Source of the DNA: an uncultured Oscillospiraceae bacterium
Lineage (GTDB): Bacteria; Bacillota; Clostridia; Oscillospirales; Oscillospiraceae
NCBI GenBank assembly: GCA_947629775.1
Contig: CANRFA010000013.1
Span: 1 to 36,990 of the forward strand
Length of the DNA stretch: 36,990 nt
Direction: 5' to 3'
Below are positions 13,804-22,032 of this stretch, one piece after another; position 1 is the first letter of the stretch, and every line of letters begins with the position of its first letter. Made by a program: the position numbers and the translations under genes. Below the pieces are notes generated by a model. That model worked only from the letters and a program-made list of their open reading frames with translations, was not told the DNA's origin and made no database searches.

Positions 13804-15888
13804 TTATTCCACGTCCCGGTAGTACAGCCCCCGGGTAAAGTCGCTGGGGATATAGCGTCCCCGGCCCAGATAGCGCTCCATGATCTTTCTGCACTCCTGG
13901 GCGTCCTCGGTGGTGAACATGAGGCGGGCTCCCCAGATTCCGAGCCGGCTCCAGTCCCGCATCTTGTCCGCCAGGAAGACCTTGCGGGCGTTGAGAATCT
14001 CGTTGCGGCAGCCCCAGGCCTTGACCACGGGGAACCGCTCTCCCTTGCGGTCGATGAGATGGTTGACGTTGTGGCAGGTGTGCTGCCCCGCCTGGCTGTG
14101 GACGATGCAGTTTTCCGTGATCATCAGGGGCAGGCGCCCATAGGCGATGAACTCCAGGGGGATGGCCTTGGACAGATCCCGGATCTGGGCCAGCTTGAGC
14201 TCGAAGGAGGCGGTGGCCGAGGAGAAACCCCGCCGGCGCAGTTCCTTCAGGGTCTGGCTGTTGAATACCCCGATGCCGAAGTCCGCCCGGATGCGGAAGC
14301 CCAGCTCCCGGGCCCGGCGGGCCACCCCCAGGGTTCCGGCCAGGGCGTCCTCCACGCCCAGTTCCAGCAGGGTCAGCAGATCCTGCTCCAGCGCCTCCTG
14401 CTCCCGGTCCGTGCAGATGCGGGGCAGGAGAACCGCGGTGGGCACGCCCGCTCTCCGGCAGTGGTCGAAGATCTCCGGGTGGGAGATTCCCTCCTGGACG
14501 GGAATGTAGAGCAGGGCGGGCTTCATCTTCAGAAGCTCCGGGGAGATCTGGCTGACCTCCCGCACGGAGACCGTGTACACCGGCGGCTCCCGCCGGTTTT
14601 CGTACCGGACTCCCGTTTTAAAGGTCTCCTGCCGGCGCTCCGGCGGCTCCTGGCGCATGCGGGTCAGTTCCTTCAGCGCGTCCCGGCGCAGCGTGTTGAT
14701 GGAGGAGAGGGACAGGGACAGGCCCGGGTCCACCTTGGCCAGGGTCCGCTCCGCGAAGAAGGGCGTGCCGCCGGTGCGGGCCAGCTGGCTCTCCACCTTC
14801 TCCTGAGTCAGGGGGGCGTTGCGGGCGGACTCCGGAACGGCGCCCTCCGCGAAGGCCACCCGGCCCTCCAGATCCTGCACCGCCACCTGAGATGGCTGCC
14901 CGGCCTCGATCAGGGCGTAGATGCGCACCGGCTCCTTCCGGTTCTCCCCGCTTTCATAGGTGCTCCGGGCCTCCTGGTACAGTTCCAGGGGCTCCCGCTC
15001 CTCCTGCCGGGTCCCGAACATGTCCCTCCCCAGTTTCCCGGTGTAGTAGCCGTCCGTAAAGCCCTGACGGGAGAAGGCCTGGCGCAGGGTGTCCATTTCC
15101 TCCCGGGTGGGCTCCCGCTCCTCCTTGAGGGCCTGGGCGAAGATACGGGTCACGATGGCCACATATTCCGGCCGCTTCATGCGCCCTTCGATCTTCAGGC
15201 AGGCCACTCCCATCTCCTGCAGCTCCTTCAGATGCCGGACCAGAGACAGGTCCTTCAGGGAGAGGGGCCAGCGTTCCGCCTTCTCGTTGAGGCCGTATCG
15301 CAGCCGGCAGGGCTGGGCGCACATGCCCCGGTTGCCGCTGCGTCCCCCCAGAACGGAGGAGAAGAAGCACTGTCCGGACCAGCACATGCACAGAGCGCCG
15401 TGGCCGAAGATCTCGATTTCAATGGGGGAATGGGTGCAGATGAACTGGATCTGGTCCCGGCGCAGCTCCCGGCCCAGCACCACCCGGCTCATGCCCAGGT
15501 CCGCGCACTCCTTCACGCCGTCCAGAGAGTGAATGGTCATCTGGGTGGAGCCATGGATGGGCAGATCCGGGGTGGTCTGCCGCACCATCCGCGCCACCCC
15601 CAGGTCCTGTACGATCACCGCGTCCGCGCCGATGCTGCTGGCGTGGGCCGCGGCCTGGGCCACCCGGGGCAGTTCCCGGTCCGTGACCAGGGTGTTGAGG
15701 GTCACATGGACTTTGCACCCCCGCAGATGGCAATAGGAAACCGCCGCCGCGGCCTCCTCTTCCGAAAAGTTCTTCGCGCTGCGGCGGGCATTGAAGTCTC
15801 CATATCCAAAATAAACGGCCCCGGCTCCGTTCTGCACAGCGGCAGTTACCGCTTCCATCGAACCGGCAGGGGCGAGCAGTTCCAGCAT
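13804..15888 (-). CDS. U32-family peptidase/RlhA-like protein
   Basis: This 694-aa protein is a long member of peptidase family U32. The N-terminal TIM-barrel-like part starts with ELLAPAGSMEAVTAAVQNGA and carries the family signature region around residues 160-200 (EIFGHGALCMCWSGQCFFSS, then MCAQPCR), rich in conserved cysteines. A following domain of about 300 residues resembles DUF3656 of the long form, and CIVHSQAGQHTCHN near the C-terminus gives further cysteines. Some U32 proteins are RNA hydroxylation enzymes (RlhA, TrhP) rather than proteases; the long form with DUF3656 is closest to RlhA, which hydroxylates a cytidine in 23S rRNA. Whether this one does so is inference. AGGAGG precedes the start. 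It follows zapA by 63 bases, an arrangement common in Firmicutes. Confidence 0.9.
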   Translation of the reverse strand: MLELLAPAGSMEAVTAAVQNGAGAVYFGYGDFNARRSAKNFSEEEAAAAVSYCHLRGCKVHVTLNTLVTDRELPRVAQAAAHASSIGADAVIVQDLGVARMVRQTTPDLPIHGSTQMTIHSLDGVKECADLGMSRVVLGRELRRDQIQFICTHSPIEIEIFGHGALCMCWSGQCFFSSVLGGRSGNRGMCAQPCRLRYGLNEKAERWPLSLKDLSLVRHLKELQEMGVACLKIEGRMKRPEYVAIVTRIFAQALKEEREPTREEMDTLRQAFSRQGFTDGYYTGKLGRDMFGTRQEEREPLELYQEARSTYESGENRKEPVRIYALIEAGQPSQVAVQDLEGRVAFAEGAVPESARNAPLTQEKVESQLARTGGTPFFAERTLAKVDPGLSLSLSSINTLRRDALKELTRMRQEPPERRQETFKTGVRYENRREPPVYTVSVREVSQISPELLKMKPALLYIPVQEGISHPEIFDHCRRAGVPTAVLLPRICTDREQEALEQDLLTLLELGVEDALAGTLGVARRARELGFRIRADFGIGVFNSQTLKELRRRGFSSATASFELKLAQIRDLSKAIPLEFIAYGRLPLMITENCIVHSQAGQHTCHNVNHLIDRKGERFPVVKAWGCRNEILNARKVFLADKMRDWSRLGIWGARLMFTTEDAQECRKIMERYLGRGRYIPSDFTRGLYYRDVE

Positions 15889-15951
15889 AAGCGGCCTCCT
15901 GTCTGCGTCCTTCCGCAGGCATCCGGCGGACCGGACCTCCCGCGGGGACAG

Positions 15952-16263
15952 TTACTTTTTATTCTGCAGCCGGAAGATCTCCCGGTTTTTCTCCGAAAGT
16001 TCCAGCTTCAGGCGGCTGGCCTCCTCCAGGCTCTCCTTATACTGACGGCGGAGGTTCTCCGCGTCCTCCAGAGCCCTGAAGTACTGATCCGTGATGTTCA
16101 TGGCGGCCAGGACCGCCGCGTCCACCTGACCCAGACGGTCCCCGGCTGTCTCCCGCAGTCTGGCGTCCACGTGAGCCGCACAGCGGCGGACATAGGCCTC
16201 GTCCTCGGTTGCCACCATGGTATAGCTACGGTCCGCGATGGTGACCGTGATCCGGTTTTTCAT
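15952..16263 (-). CDS. zapA: Cell division protein ZapA
   Basis: This 103-aa protein matches ZapA, a small FtsZ-binding protein that bundles Z-ring filaments. The N-terminal globular half contains VTIADRSYTMVATEDEAYVRR and DAAVLAAMNITDQYF. The C-terminal half (about 62-103) is a coiled coil with heptad-like spacing (ENLRRQYKESLEEASRLKLELSE split over two helical turns). Length and layout are normal for Gram-positive ZapA. It is the first gene of the leftward run that ends with mrdA and has its own extended -10 promoter. Confidence 0.88.
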   Translation of the reverse strand: MKNRITVTIADRSYTMVATEDEAYVRRCAAHVDARLRETAGDRLGQVDAAVLAAMNITDQYFRALEDAENLRRQYKESLEEASRLKLELSEKNREIFRLQNKK

Positions 16264-16314
16264 TTTAACATCCTCCCCCGCTGCTCCCGTCTCTGAAAAA
16301 GGAACATCGGGTTC

Positions 16315-16323
16315 AGTATATCA
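16315..16323 (-). promoter_or_regulatory. Probable extended -10 promoter for zapA and its run
   Basis: On the minus strand TGATATACT (16323-16315) gives an extended -10 element with TATACT, about 50 bases upstream of zapA. The -35 region (TTTCTC at 17 bases) is poor, as is common for extended -10 promoters. Confidence 0.5.
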
Positions 16324-16370
16324 TATCTGCGCCCGATGAGAAATAGGCTTTCCTGAAATTTTTTCCGCTC

Positions 16371-16407
16371 AGCGAAAGGGAGGGACCGCCCTCCGGCGGC
16401 CCCTCCC
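16371..16407 (-). terminator. Terminator after lepB
   Basis: A 13-bp stem with one mismatch (16378-16390 with 16395-16407) and a 4-base loop begins six bases beyond the lepB stop codon. On the minus strand it runs into TTTCGC, a short U-tract. It separates lepB from the zapA promoter. Confidence 0.65.
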
Positions 16408-16413
16408 GGCATG

Positions 16414-17040
16414 TTACAGCAGTCCCAGTCTGCTCACGGGCCACACGGCCAGCACGGCCCTGCCCAGTATGTAGGACTCGTCGATGGGACCCAGCGCGCT
16501 GTGGCGTCCGTCCGAGGAGTTGTTGCGGTTGTCCCCCATGACAAAGACGCTCCCCTCCGGGACCTCCCAGGACGTGGCCTGCTCCAGCGGATCCGCGGGC
16601 AGGTACATGGGCTCCTTAATATACGGCTCGTCCAGCGCCAGTCCGTCCACATAAACGGTGCCGGTGGTGTAGTCGATCTCCACCCGCTGTCCGCCGGTGG
16701 CGATGACCCGCTTCACCAGGGCCCTGTCCCCGAAGAAGTCCGTGCTCTTCTTGTTGAAGACCACGATATCCCCCGCCTTGGGGTGGTAGCCCAGAGACCA
16801 GATGATCATCAGCTCTCCGTTCTCCAGGGTGTTGTCCATGGACCCGCCGTCCACCCGAGTCACCCGGGCGCAGCCGTTGAAAATGATGATGGCCGCCAGG
16901 ACGCAGCCCATCAGCATCTGAACCAGGTCAAACAGATCCGCGCCGGGACGGCGCTTTTCCTTCTTCGGTTCCTCCGGGGCCGGCGCCGGCTCCGGTTCTT
17001 CCGGAAATTCCTCGCGCAGAAAATCCAAATCGTCCGCCAA
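16414..17040 (-). CDS. lepB: Signal peptidase I
   Basis: This 208-aa type I signal peptidase cleaves signal peptides from secreted pre-proteins at the outer face of the membrane. After an acidic, Pro/Glu-rich cytosolic tail (about 1-30) comes one membrane helix (about 38-57). The catalytic serine is in GGSM (Ser67) and the general-base lysine in RALVKRVIA (Lys110). The C-terminal box D/E motif GDNRNNSSDGRHSALG is present. The start is taken as TTG at 17040 because AGGAGG lies eight bases before it and the first upstream ATG would leave no leader from the promoter. The length is typical of Gram-positive SipS-like enzymes. Confidence 0.94.
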   Translation of the reverse strand: MADDLDFLREEFPEEPEPAPAPEEPKKEKRRPGADLFDLVQMLMGCVLAAIIIFNGCARVTRVDGGSMDNTLENGELMIIWSLGYHPKAGDIVVFNKKSTDFFGDRALVKRVIATGGQRVEIDYTTGTVYVDGLALDEPYIKEPMYLPADPLEQATSWEVPEGSVFVMGDNRNNSSDGRHSALGPIDESYILGRAVLAVWPVSRLGLL

Positions 17041-17073
17041 GGGGCAGTCCTCCTTTCCGTTGTTACGAAGGCA

Positions 17074-17102
17074 AGTATAATACACTCCCCCGCCGATTGC
17101 AA
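17074..17102 (-). promoter_or_regulatory. sigmaA-type promoter for lepB
   Basis: On the minus strand TTGCAA (17102-17097), a 17-base spacer and TATACT (17079-17074) lie 34 bases upstream of the TTG start. Transcription would begin near 17067, which supports the TTG rather than the upstream ATG as the lepB start. Confidence 0.78.
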
Positions 17103-17106
17103 GTCC

Positions 17107-17883
17107 TTACTCTTCCAGGTCCACCCGCCGCGCCTCGACGCAGCGCTTCTTTTCGGAATCCAGCACGAAGAGGCAGGCGTTGATCTTACAGTTGCCCTCC
17201 GCCTCCTCGTAGCGCCGGGGCAGGCCCCCCAGAAACAGGTTGAGGGAACACTCCGGTTTAATGCCCAGCACGGAGCGGATGGGCCCGGTCATGCCCAGGT
17301 CCGTCACAAAGCCGGTGCCCTGGGGCAGGATCTGGCAGTCCGCGGTGGGAACATGGGTGTGGGTTCCCCATACCGCCTGGACTTTCCCGTCCAGATACCA
17401 GGCCATGGCGCCCTTCTCGCTGGTGGCCTCGGCGTGAAAATCCACCACCGCCAGGTCGTAGCCGCCGTTGCGCAGCAGGTAGCCGGCCGTTTTGAAGGGA
17501 CTGTCCAGATTGGGATTCAGGTCCACGCGGCCCATCAGATTGAGCACCGCCACCCGCAGGCCCTTTACCGGATAGATTCCCATGCCGCGGCCGGGAACCC
17601 GCCCGGCGTAGTTGGCCGGGCGGAGAATGCAGTCGTTCCGGTCCAGAAAATCCCCGATCTGAATGCGGTTCCAGGTGTGGTTGCCCAGCGTGATCACATC
17701 CGCTCCGGCGTCCAGCATGCCCCGGGCCTGCCGGGGCGTAACCCCCACCCCGGAGGCGTTCTCGCCGTTGACCACCGTAAAGTGAACGTCCAGGTCCTCT
17801 TTCATCTCGTGGAGCCGGCGGGACAGGATGTCCTGTCCGCCCTCTCCCACCACGTCGCCTACCGCCAGAACACGCAGAAGCAT
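17107..17883 (-). CDS. YmdB-type metallophosphoesterase
   Basis: This 258-aa protein is a calcineurin-like phosphoesterase of the YmdB group (TIGR00282 type). Family members hydrolyse 2',3'- or 3',5'-cyclic nucleotides, and YmdB in Bacillus subtilis affects motility, biofilm formation and sporulation decisions. Metal-ligand motifs run in order: VGDVVG (8-13), NGENASG (39-45), LGNHTWN (66-72), VDFHAEATSEK (about 148-158) and GTHTHVPTAD (about 173-182). The length is normal. AAGGAGG precedes the ATG, and that binding site overlaps the stop codon of the upstream acyltransferase, so the two are coupled. Confidence 0.93.
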   Translation of the reverse strand: MLLRVLAVGDVVGEGGQDILSRRLHEMKEDLDVHFTVVNGENASGVGVTPRQARGMLDAGADVITLGNHTWNRIQIGDFLDRNDCILRPANYAGRVPGRGMGIYPVKGLRVAVLNLMGRVDLNPNLDSPFKTAGYLLRNGGYDLAVVDFHAEATSEKGAMAWYLDGKVQAVWGTHTHVPTADCQILPQGTGFVTDLGMTGPIRSVLGIKPECSLNLFLGGLPRRYEEAEGNCKINACLFVLDSEKKRCVEARRVDLEE

Positions 17884-17896
17884 GACAGCAACCTCC

Positions 17897-18907
17897 TTAC
17901 CTTGGCGGAATCGCCTGCCGGATCCGCGCCCTTCCGGCCTCCACCATCCGGCGGAGAAGGACGCCCATGACGATGTTGCAGGCGAACAGCGCCAGATAAT
18001 GGAGCAGCCTGGAGGAGAAGGGAAAGACCGCGCTCAGCATCCGATACTCGATAAAGAGGCTGACGTTCAGCAGATAGATCTCCAGACTGTTTTCCCCGAC
18101 CACCCGCAGGAAGCGCCGCACCAGCCCCAGCGGCAGCCGCTCGAACAGCCAGCAGACCGCCAGGCACATGGGCACGGTGGTGAAGAGGAACAGGTGACAC
18201 TCGGGAAGATAGAAGACATCGGGGTCCGTGCGCAGGGCGGCCGCCAGGTAGGCGACCCCGACCCCCAGCCAGACAGCCCAGAACAGCAGGTCCTTCCTCT
18301 CCAGCTTCCGCTCTTCCCGGACCCGGAACCCGATCTCCAGCCCCAGGAAAAACACGGGCACCCGATAGAACACGTCCAGCCAGGACCACTGGTCGCAATC
18401 CACCAGAATCCGACAGACCAGCAGTCCCAGGAGAATCCCGCCGGCGATCCACCCGAGGCGCCGCTTCCTGCCCTTCAGAAACCGCCAGCAGGGAGGCAGC
18501 AGCGCGTAGAAGAGCAGAATACCGGCCACATACCAGTTGAAGGCCCCGGGCGGATTCACCCAGTAGTAGAGCAGCGTGCTGTTCCAGATCAGGGTGGAGA
18601 GGGGCGCCTGGCCCAACCCGACGCGGATCAGGGTGGCGGGAATCATGACGGTATAATAAGCCGGCAGAATCCGGCCGGCCCGCCGGGCCAGAAAGGAGCC
18701 GTAGCTCTGCTCCCGCCGGCTCAGGGACAGGACAAGCCCCATGGCGGAGAGCACGAGAAAGATGTCCACCCCTCCGAAGCCGGCGGCCCGGAACAGGTAG
18801 AGAAGGGTATGCTCCGGCGCCAGGTCCATGGCGTGAAAGAGCATCACCCAGAGCATGGCCATTCCCATCAGCTCGGAGCGGTAGCGGCTCAGAACGCCGT
18901 ATCCCAT
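17897..18907 (-). CDS. Acyltransferase-3 family membrane protein
   Basis: This 336-aa polytopic protein belongs to the acyltransferase 3 family (OatA/NodX-like membrane domain), which moves acyl groups onto sugars or cell-wall glycans. The N-terminus shows YRSELMGMAMLWVMLFHA, the conserved R/E...H signature, then GGVDIFLVLSAMGL (about 45-58) and the RRAGRILPAYY block (about 77-87). About ten membrane helices follow. It lacks the extra SGNH domain of OatA. AGGAAGG precedes the start, immediately after the pnp terminator. The target (peptidoglycan, polysaccharide or other glycan) cannot be told from the sequence. Confidence 0.9.
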   Translation of the reverse strand: MGYGVLSRYRSELMGMAMLWVMLFHAMDLAPEHTLLYLFRAAGFGGVDIFLVLSAMGLVLSLSRREQSYGSFLARRAGRILPAYYTVMIPATLIRVGLGQAPLSTLIWNSTLLYYWVNPPGAFNWYVAGILLFYALLPPCWRFLKGRKRRLGWIAGGILLGLLVCRILVDCDQWSWLDVFYRVPVFFLGLEIGFRVREERKLERKDLLFWAVWLGVGVAYLAAALRTDPDVFYLPECHLFLFTTVPMCLAVCWLFERLPLGLVRRFLRVVGENSLEIYLLNVSLFIEYRMLSAVFPFSSRLLHYLALFACNIVMGVLLRRMVEAGRARIRQAIPPR

Positions 18908-18925
18908 GATCCCTTCCTTCCTGCC

Positions 18926-18961
18926 AAAAACGGCGGAGCAAAGGAAACCTCCGCTCCGCCG
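18926..18961 (-). terminator. Rho-independent terminator after pnp
   Basis: A 9-bp GC-rich stem (18931-18939 with 18953-18961) and a 13-base loop are followed on the minus strand by five Us. It begins 13 bases after the pnp stop codon and ends just before the acyltransferase binding site, which implies that the acyltransferase is read by read-through or from a promoter I could not place. Confidence 0.88.
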
Positions 18962-18973
18962 TCGGGCTGATGC

Positions 18974-21124
18974 TTATTTCGCGGAATTGCCCGCCTGCTT
19001 CCGGGCCCGGATTTCCCGCAGCGCGTCCCGGTACGAGAGGTTGACGCGGCCCTTCTCGTCGATCTCGGTGACCTTGACCCAGATCATGTCGCCGATGTTG
19101 ACCACGTCCTCCACCTTCTCCACCCGGCGCTCGGACAGCTTGGAGATGTGGACCATGCCGTCCTTGCCCGGCGCGAGCTCCACGAAGGCGCCGAAGTTCA
19201 GGATACGGACCACCTTGCCGTAGTACAGCTCGCCCACCTGCGGCACGAAGACGATGGTGTCGATCATCTTCTTGGCCGCTTCGCAGGAGGCGGCGTCCGG
19301 AGAGGCGATGTGGATGGTGCCGTCGTCCTCGATGTCGATCTGGGCGCCGGACTCGGCGGTGATCTTCTGGATGACGGAACCGCCCTTGCCGATGACCTCG
19401 CGGATCTTGTCCGGGTCGATCTTCATGGTGATCATCTTGGGGGCGTAGGGGCTGACCTCCGGCCTGGGGGCGGGGATGCAGGGCAGCATGACCTCGTCCA
19501 GGATGGCCACACGGGCGTCCCGGGTGATCTCCAGGGCCTCTTTGATGATCTCGTGGGTCAGACCGTCGTTCTTCAGGTCCATCTGAATGGCGGTGATGCC
19601 GGCCTTGGTGCCCGCCACCTTGAAGTCCATCTCGCCGTGGAAGTCCTCCACGCCCTGGATGTCGATGAAGGTGGTGAAGGAGCCGTCGTCGTCCTGGATG
19701 AGGCCGCAGGAGATGCCGGCCACGGGGGCCTTGATGGGCACGCCGGCGTCCATCAGGGCCAGGGTGGAGCCGCAGATGGAGCCCTGGGAGGTGGAGCCGT
19801 TGGAGGAGAGCACCTCGGAGACGACGCGGATGGCGTAGGGGAACTCTTCCTCGCTGGGCAGCACGGGCAGCAGAGCCCGCTCCGCCAGGGCGCCATGGCC
19901 GTACTCCCGGCGGTTGGTGGCCCGGGGCGCCCGGGCCTCGCCTACGGAATAGGGCGGGAAGTTGTAGTGGTGGAGATAGCGCTTCTCGGTCTCCTCCCAG
20001 ATGGTGTCCATCTTCTGGGCGGCGGCCAGCGTGTTCAGGGTGCAGACGCTGAGAACCTGGGTCTGGCCGCGGGTAAAGAGGCCGGAGCCGTGTACCCGGG
20101 GCAGGACGCCAACCTCGGCGGCCAGAGGACGGATCTCGTTGCGGGCGCGGCCGTCCACCCGGTGTCCTTCCAGCAGCCAGGCCTTGACGATCTTCTTCTG
20201 GAGTTTGTAGGTAAACTCCTCCAGGTACTGATCCATATCCGGCCAGGTCTCCAGATAGGTCTCGTGCCAGTGATCGATCATGGCGTTCCAGCGGCTCTCG
20301 CGGACGTTCTTGTCGTCGGTGTCCATGGCGGCCCGGGCCTCGTCGATGAAGTTCTCGCAGATGTCGTCGAAGAGCTCCTGGTTGAACTGGGCGTGCTCGT
20401 ACTCCATCTTGGGCTTGCCGATCTCCGCCACGATCTGATCGATGAAGTCGATCTGCTTGCGGATCTCCTCGTGGGCCCGGACAATGCCGGCGTACATGAT
20501 CTCGTCGGGAATCTCGTCGGCGCCCGCCTCGATCATGACCACCTTCTCCCGGGTGGCGGCCACGGTCACATCCATGCGGGAGGTCTTGCGCTGCTCCTGG
20601 TTGGGGTTGAGGACGATCTGTCCGTCCACGTAGCCCACTTCCAGGCAGCCGATGGGGCCGGCGAAGGGGATCTCGGAATAGCTCACGCAGGCGGAGGCGC
20701 CGATCATGGCGGCCACCTCGGGGGAGCAGTCGTAGTCCACGCTCATCACGGTGCAGGTGATGCACACGTCGTTGCGGAAGTCGTAGGGGAACAGGGGACG
20801 CATGGGCCGGTCAATCAGGCGGCTGGCCAGCACGGCGGGCAGGGAGGGACGGCCCTCCCGGCGCATGAAGGAGCCGGGGATGCGGCCCACGGCGTACAGC
20901 TTCTCTTCAAAGTCCACGGACAGGGGGAAGAAATCCACGCCGTCCCGGGGACGGGGCGCTACGGTAACCGCCACCAGGACGGTGGTCTCGCCGTACTTCA
21001 CCATGGCGGAAGCGGAGGCCAGTTCGGCCACCTTGCCCACCTCGATGGTCAGCGGGCGGCCGCAGAGATCCATGGTCCAGCTTCTGAAATTCGGGAATTC
21101 CTTATGTCGGATGATGGTTGACAT
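18974..21124 (-). CDS. pnp: Polyribonucleotide nucleotidyltransferase (PNPase)
   Basis: This 716-aa enzyme is a 3'-to-5' phosphorolytic exoribonuclease of the RNA degradosome. Two RNase PH-like domains are separated by an alpha-helical domain. The first PH domain carries EGRPSLPAVLASRLIDRPMRPLFP. The second carries GRARNEIRPL, then FTRGQTQVLSVCTL, with the catalytic-site pattern DAGVPIKAPVAGI and DFHGEMDFKVAGT. The C-terminus has a KH domain (IGKGGSVIQKI) and an S1 domain (GKVVRILNFGAFVELAPGKDG). Length and order are typical. AAAGGAG precedes the ATG. It sits downstream of rpsO, the classical rpsO-pnp arrangement. Confidence 0.97.
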   Translation of the reverse strand: MSTIIRHKEFPNFRSWTMDLCGRPLTIEVGKVAELASASAMVKYGETTVLVAVTVAPRPRDGVDFFPLSVDFEEKLYAVGRIPGSFMRREGRPSLPAVLASRLIDRPMRPLFPYDFRNDVCITCTVMSVDYDCSPEVAAMIGASACVSYSEIPFAGPIGCLEVGYVDGQIVLNPNQEQRKTSRMDVTVAATREKVVMIEAGADEIPDEIMYAGIVRAHEEIRKQIDFIDQIVAEIGKPKMEYEHAQFNQELFDDICENFIDEARAAMDTDDKNVRESRWNAMIDHWHETYLETWPDMDQYLEEFTYKLQKKIVKAWLLEGHRVDGRARNEIRPLAAEVGVLPRVHGSGLFTRGQTQVLSVCTLNTLAAAQKMDTIWEETEKRYLHHYNFPPYSVGEARAPRATNRREYGHGALAERALLPVLPSEEEFPYAIRVVSEVLSSNGSTSQGSICGSTLALMDAGVPIKAPVAGISCGLIQDDDGSFTTFIDIQGVEDFHGEMDFKVAGTKAGITAIQMDLKNDGLTHEIIKEALEITRDARVAILDEVMLPCIPAPRPEVSPYAPKMITMKIDPDKIREVIGKGGSVIQKITAESGAQIDIEDDGTIHIASPDAASCEAAKKMIDTIVFVPQVGELYYGKVVRILNFGAFVELAPGKDGMVHISKLSERRVEKVEDVVNIGDMIWVKVTEIDEKGRVNLSYRDALREIRARKQAGNSAK

Positions 21125-21179
21125 GATATCGCTCCTTTATATAAGGTATTCGCCCTGGAGCCGTCTGCCCTTCCAGCAC

Positions 21180-21216
21180 TTGAATCCGGGTCCGGCCCTT
21201 CCGGGCCCAGGTTCAA
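21180..21216 (-). promoter_or_regulatory. Leader hairpin upstream of pnp
   Basis: An imperfect 16-position stem (21180-21195 with 21201-21216) with a 5-base loop lies about 55 bases upstream of the pnp start, inside the rpsO-pnp gap. In Escherichia coli a long leader stem in this position is cut by RNase III and lets PNPase control its own synthesis. A similar role here is an analogy, not shown by the sequence. Confidence 0.4.
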
Positions 21217-21253
21217 ATGCAAAAAAGGCGCAATGGCCCCAAAGCGGGGTGAC

Positions 21254-21278
21254 GGGGCGGTCCCGGAAGGACCGCCCG
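21254..21278 (-). repeat. 9-bp perfect hairpin in the rpsO-pnp gap
   Basis: Arms 21255-21263 and 21269-21277 pair perfectly around a 5-base loop. It sits between the probable rpsO terminator and the pnp leader hairpin. A CCCC/GGGG mini-hairpin and a six-U stretch (minus strand, about 21226-21221) follow it, so this part of the gap may also cause partial termination. Confidence 0.45.
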
Positions 21279-21287
21279 CAGATTCGG

Positions 21288-21317
21288 AAAGGAGCCGGGC
21301 CTCGCGGCCCGGACTCC
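21288..21317 (-). terminator. Probable terminator or attenuator after rpsO
   Basis: A strong GC stem (21291-21301 with 21306-21317, one bulged base) with a 4-base loop starts 13 bases after the rpsO stop codon and runs into UUUCC on the minus strand. Partial read-through into pnp would fit the usual rpsO-pnp operon. Confidence 0.55.
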
Positions 21318-21329
21318 GGAAGGCCGTTC

Positions 21330-21596
21330 TTACTTGCGGATGCCCAGCTTGGCGATGATGGCGCGGTAGCGCTCGATGTCCTTGCTCATCAGGTAGTTGA
21401 GCAGCTTGCGGCGGTTACCGATCATCTTATACAGACCGCGGCGGCTGTGGTTGTCGTGGATGTGGACCTTCAGGTGCCTGGTCAGCTCGTTGATGCGGGC
21501 GGTGAGAATGGCGATCTGCACCTCGGGGGAACCGGTATCGTTCTCGTGGGTGCGGTTGGCCTCGATGACGGCCGTCTTTTCGTCCTTGCGGATCAT
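21330..21596 (-). CDS. rpsO: 30S ribosomal protein S15
   Basis: This 88-aa protein is S15, which binds 16S rRNA at a three-way junction and organises the central domain of the small subunit. The diagnostic motif [26 protein letters not shown] is split over residues 22-47, and [23 protein letters not shown] follows at about 49-71. The start at MIRKDEK is preferred to one four codons upstream because GGTGGAG lies at normal spacing before it and S15 proteins begin this way. It has its own promoter with a leader of about 120 bases. Confidence 0.98.
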   Translation of the reverse strand: MIRKDEKTAVIEANRTHENDTGSPEVQIAILTARINELTRHLKVHIHDNHSRRGLYKMIGNRRKLLNYLMSKDIERYRAIIAKLGIRK

Positions 21597-21725
21597 GGGA
21601 AACTCCACCTTTCAGTATTTCCTGCCCAAAGGCTGCGTAACAGGCAGGTGAAACCCCGGAAGTCAGTCCTGTCCGGGCCGTACCCTGAAACGAAGCGGAA
21701 GGGCGCGCACGTTGCATGCCCGGTT

Positions 21726-21754
21726 ACTATAGCATAATTCTCCCCCACTGTAAA
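21726..21754 (-). promoter_or_regulatory. sigmaA-type promoter for rpsO-pnp
   Basis: On the minus strand TTTACA (21754-21749), a 17-base spacer and TATAGT (21731-21726) give a strong promoter. The leader from about 21719 to 21597 contains a stem with arms 21621-21626 and 21643-21648 close to the start codon, a possible S15 autoregulation structure. Confidence 0.85.
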
Positions 21755-21984
21755 GGAAAAAATGAGCGCCCTCCCAACATTTTTTCCGGTCAGATCGCCC
21801 TTCTCCGTCTTCTTCGTCCCTCTCCTGCCCCCAGGCGGAACGGCCCTCCCCGGGCGGGCTGTTCCGGGCGCCAGAGCGCTTTCCGCTCTCCAGTTCCTCC
21901 AGGCCGGCACGCAGAACGCTCTTCCGGCTGTATTCCCCGGCCCCTCGGACCGGGATCTCTTCACCCTTCCCCGAAGCGAAACCG
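21755..21984. other. Intergenic stretch with no gene seen
   Basis: Between the rpsO promoter and the terminator of the kinase gene lie about 230 GC-rich bases. The open frames here are Arg/Pro/Gly-rich shadows without binding sites. I see no RNA gene or repeat that I can name. Confidence 0.5.
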
Positions 21985-22015
21985 CGCCCCCGCCCGGGCG
22001 TTCCGGGCGGGGGCG
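21979..22015 (-). terminator. Terminator after the uridine-kinase-like gene
   Basis: A 13-bp perfect GC stem (21985-21997 with 22003-22015) with a 5-base loop starts 18 bases after the stop codon and is followed by GGUUUCG on the minus strand. It closes the recJ-to-kinase operon. The U-tract is short. Confidence 0.7.
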
Positions 22016-22032
22016 GAAGAACCGTTCCCGTC

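Noticed and set aside
14059-16296. A 745-codon open frame opposite the U32 gene and zapA
   Set aside because: Shadow frame with compositional bias and no start signals.
17859-20765. A 968-codon open frame on the minus strand through pnp and the acyltransferase
   Set aside because: Same strand but a different frame from two clearly real genes; its product is Arg/Gly/His/Pro-rich and crosses the pnp terminator.
21755-21984. A structural RNA gene upstream of the rpsO promoter
   Set aside because: No landmarks of tRNA, 6S, SRP, tmRNA or RNase P RNA, and no promoter leading into it.
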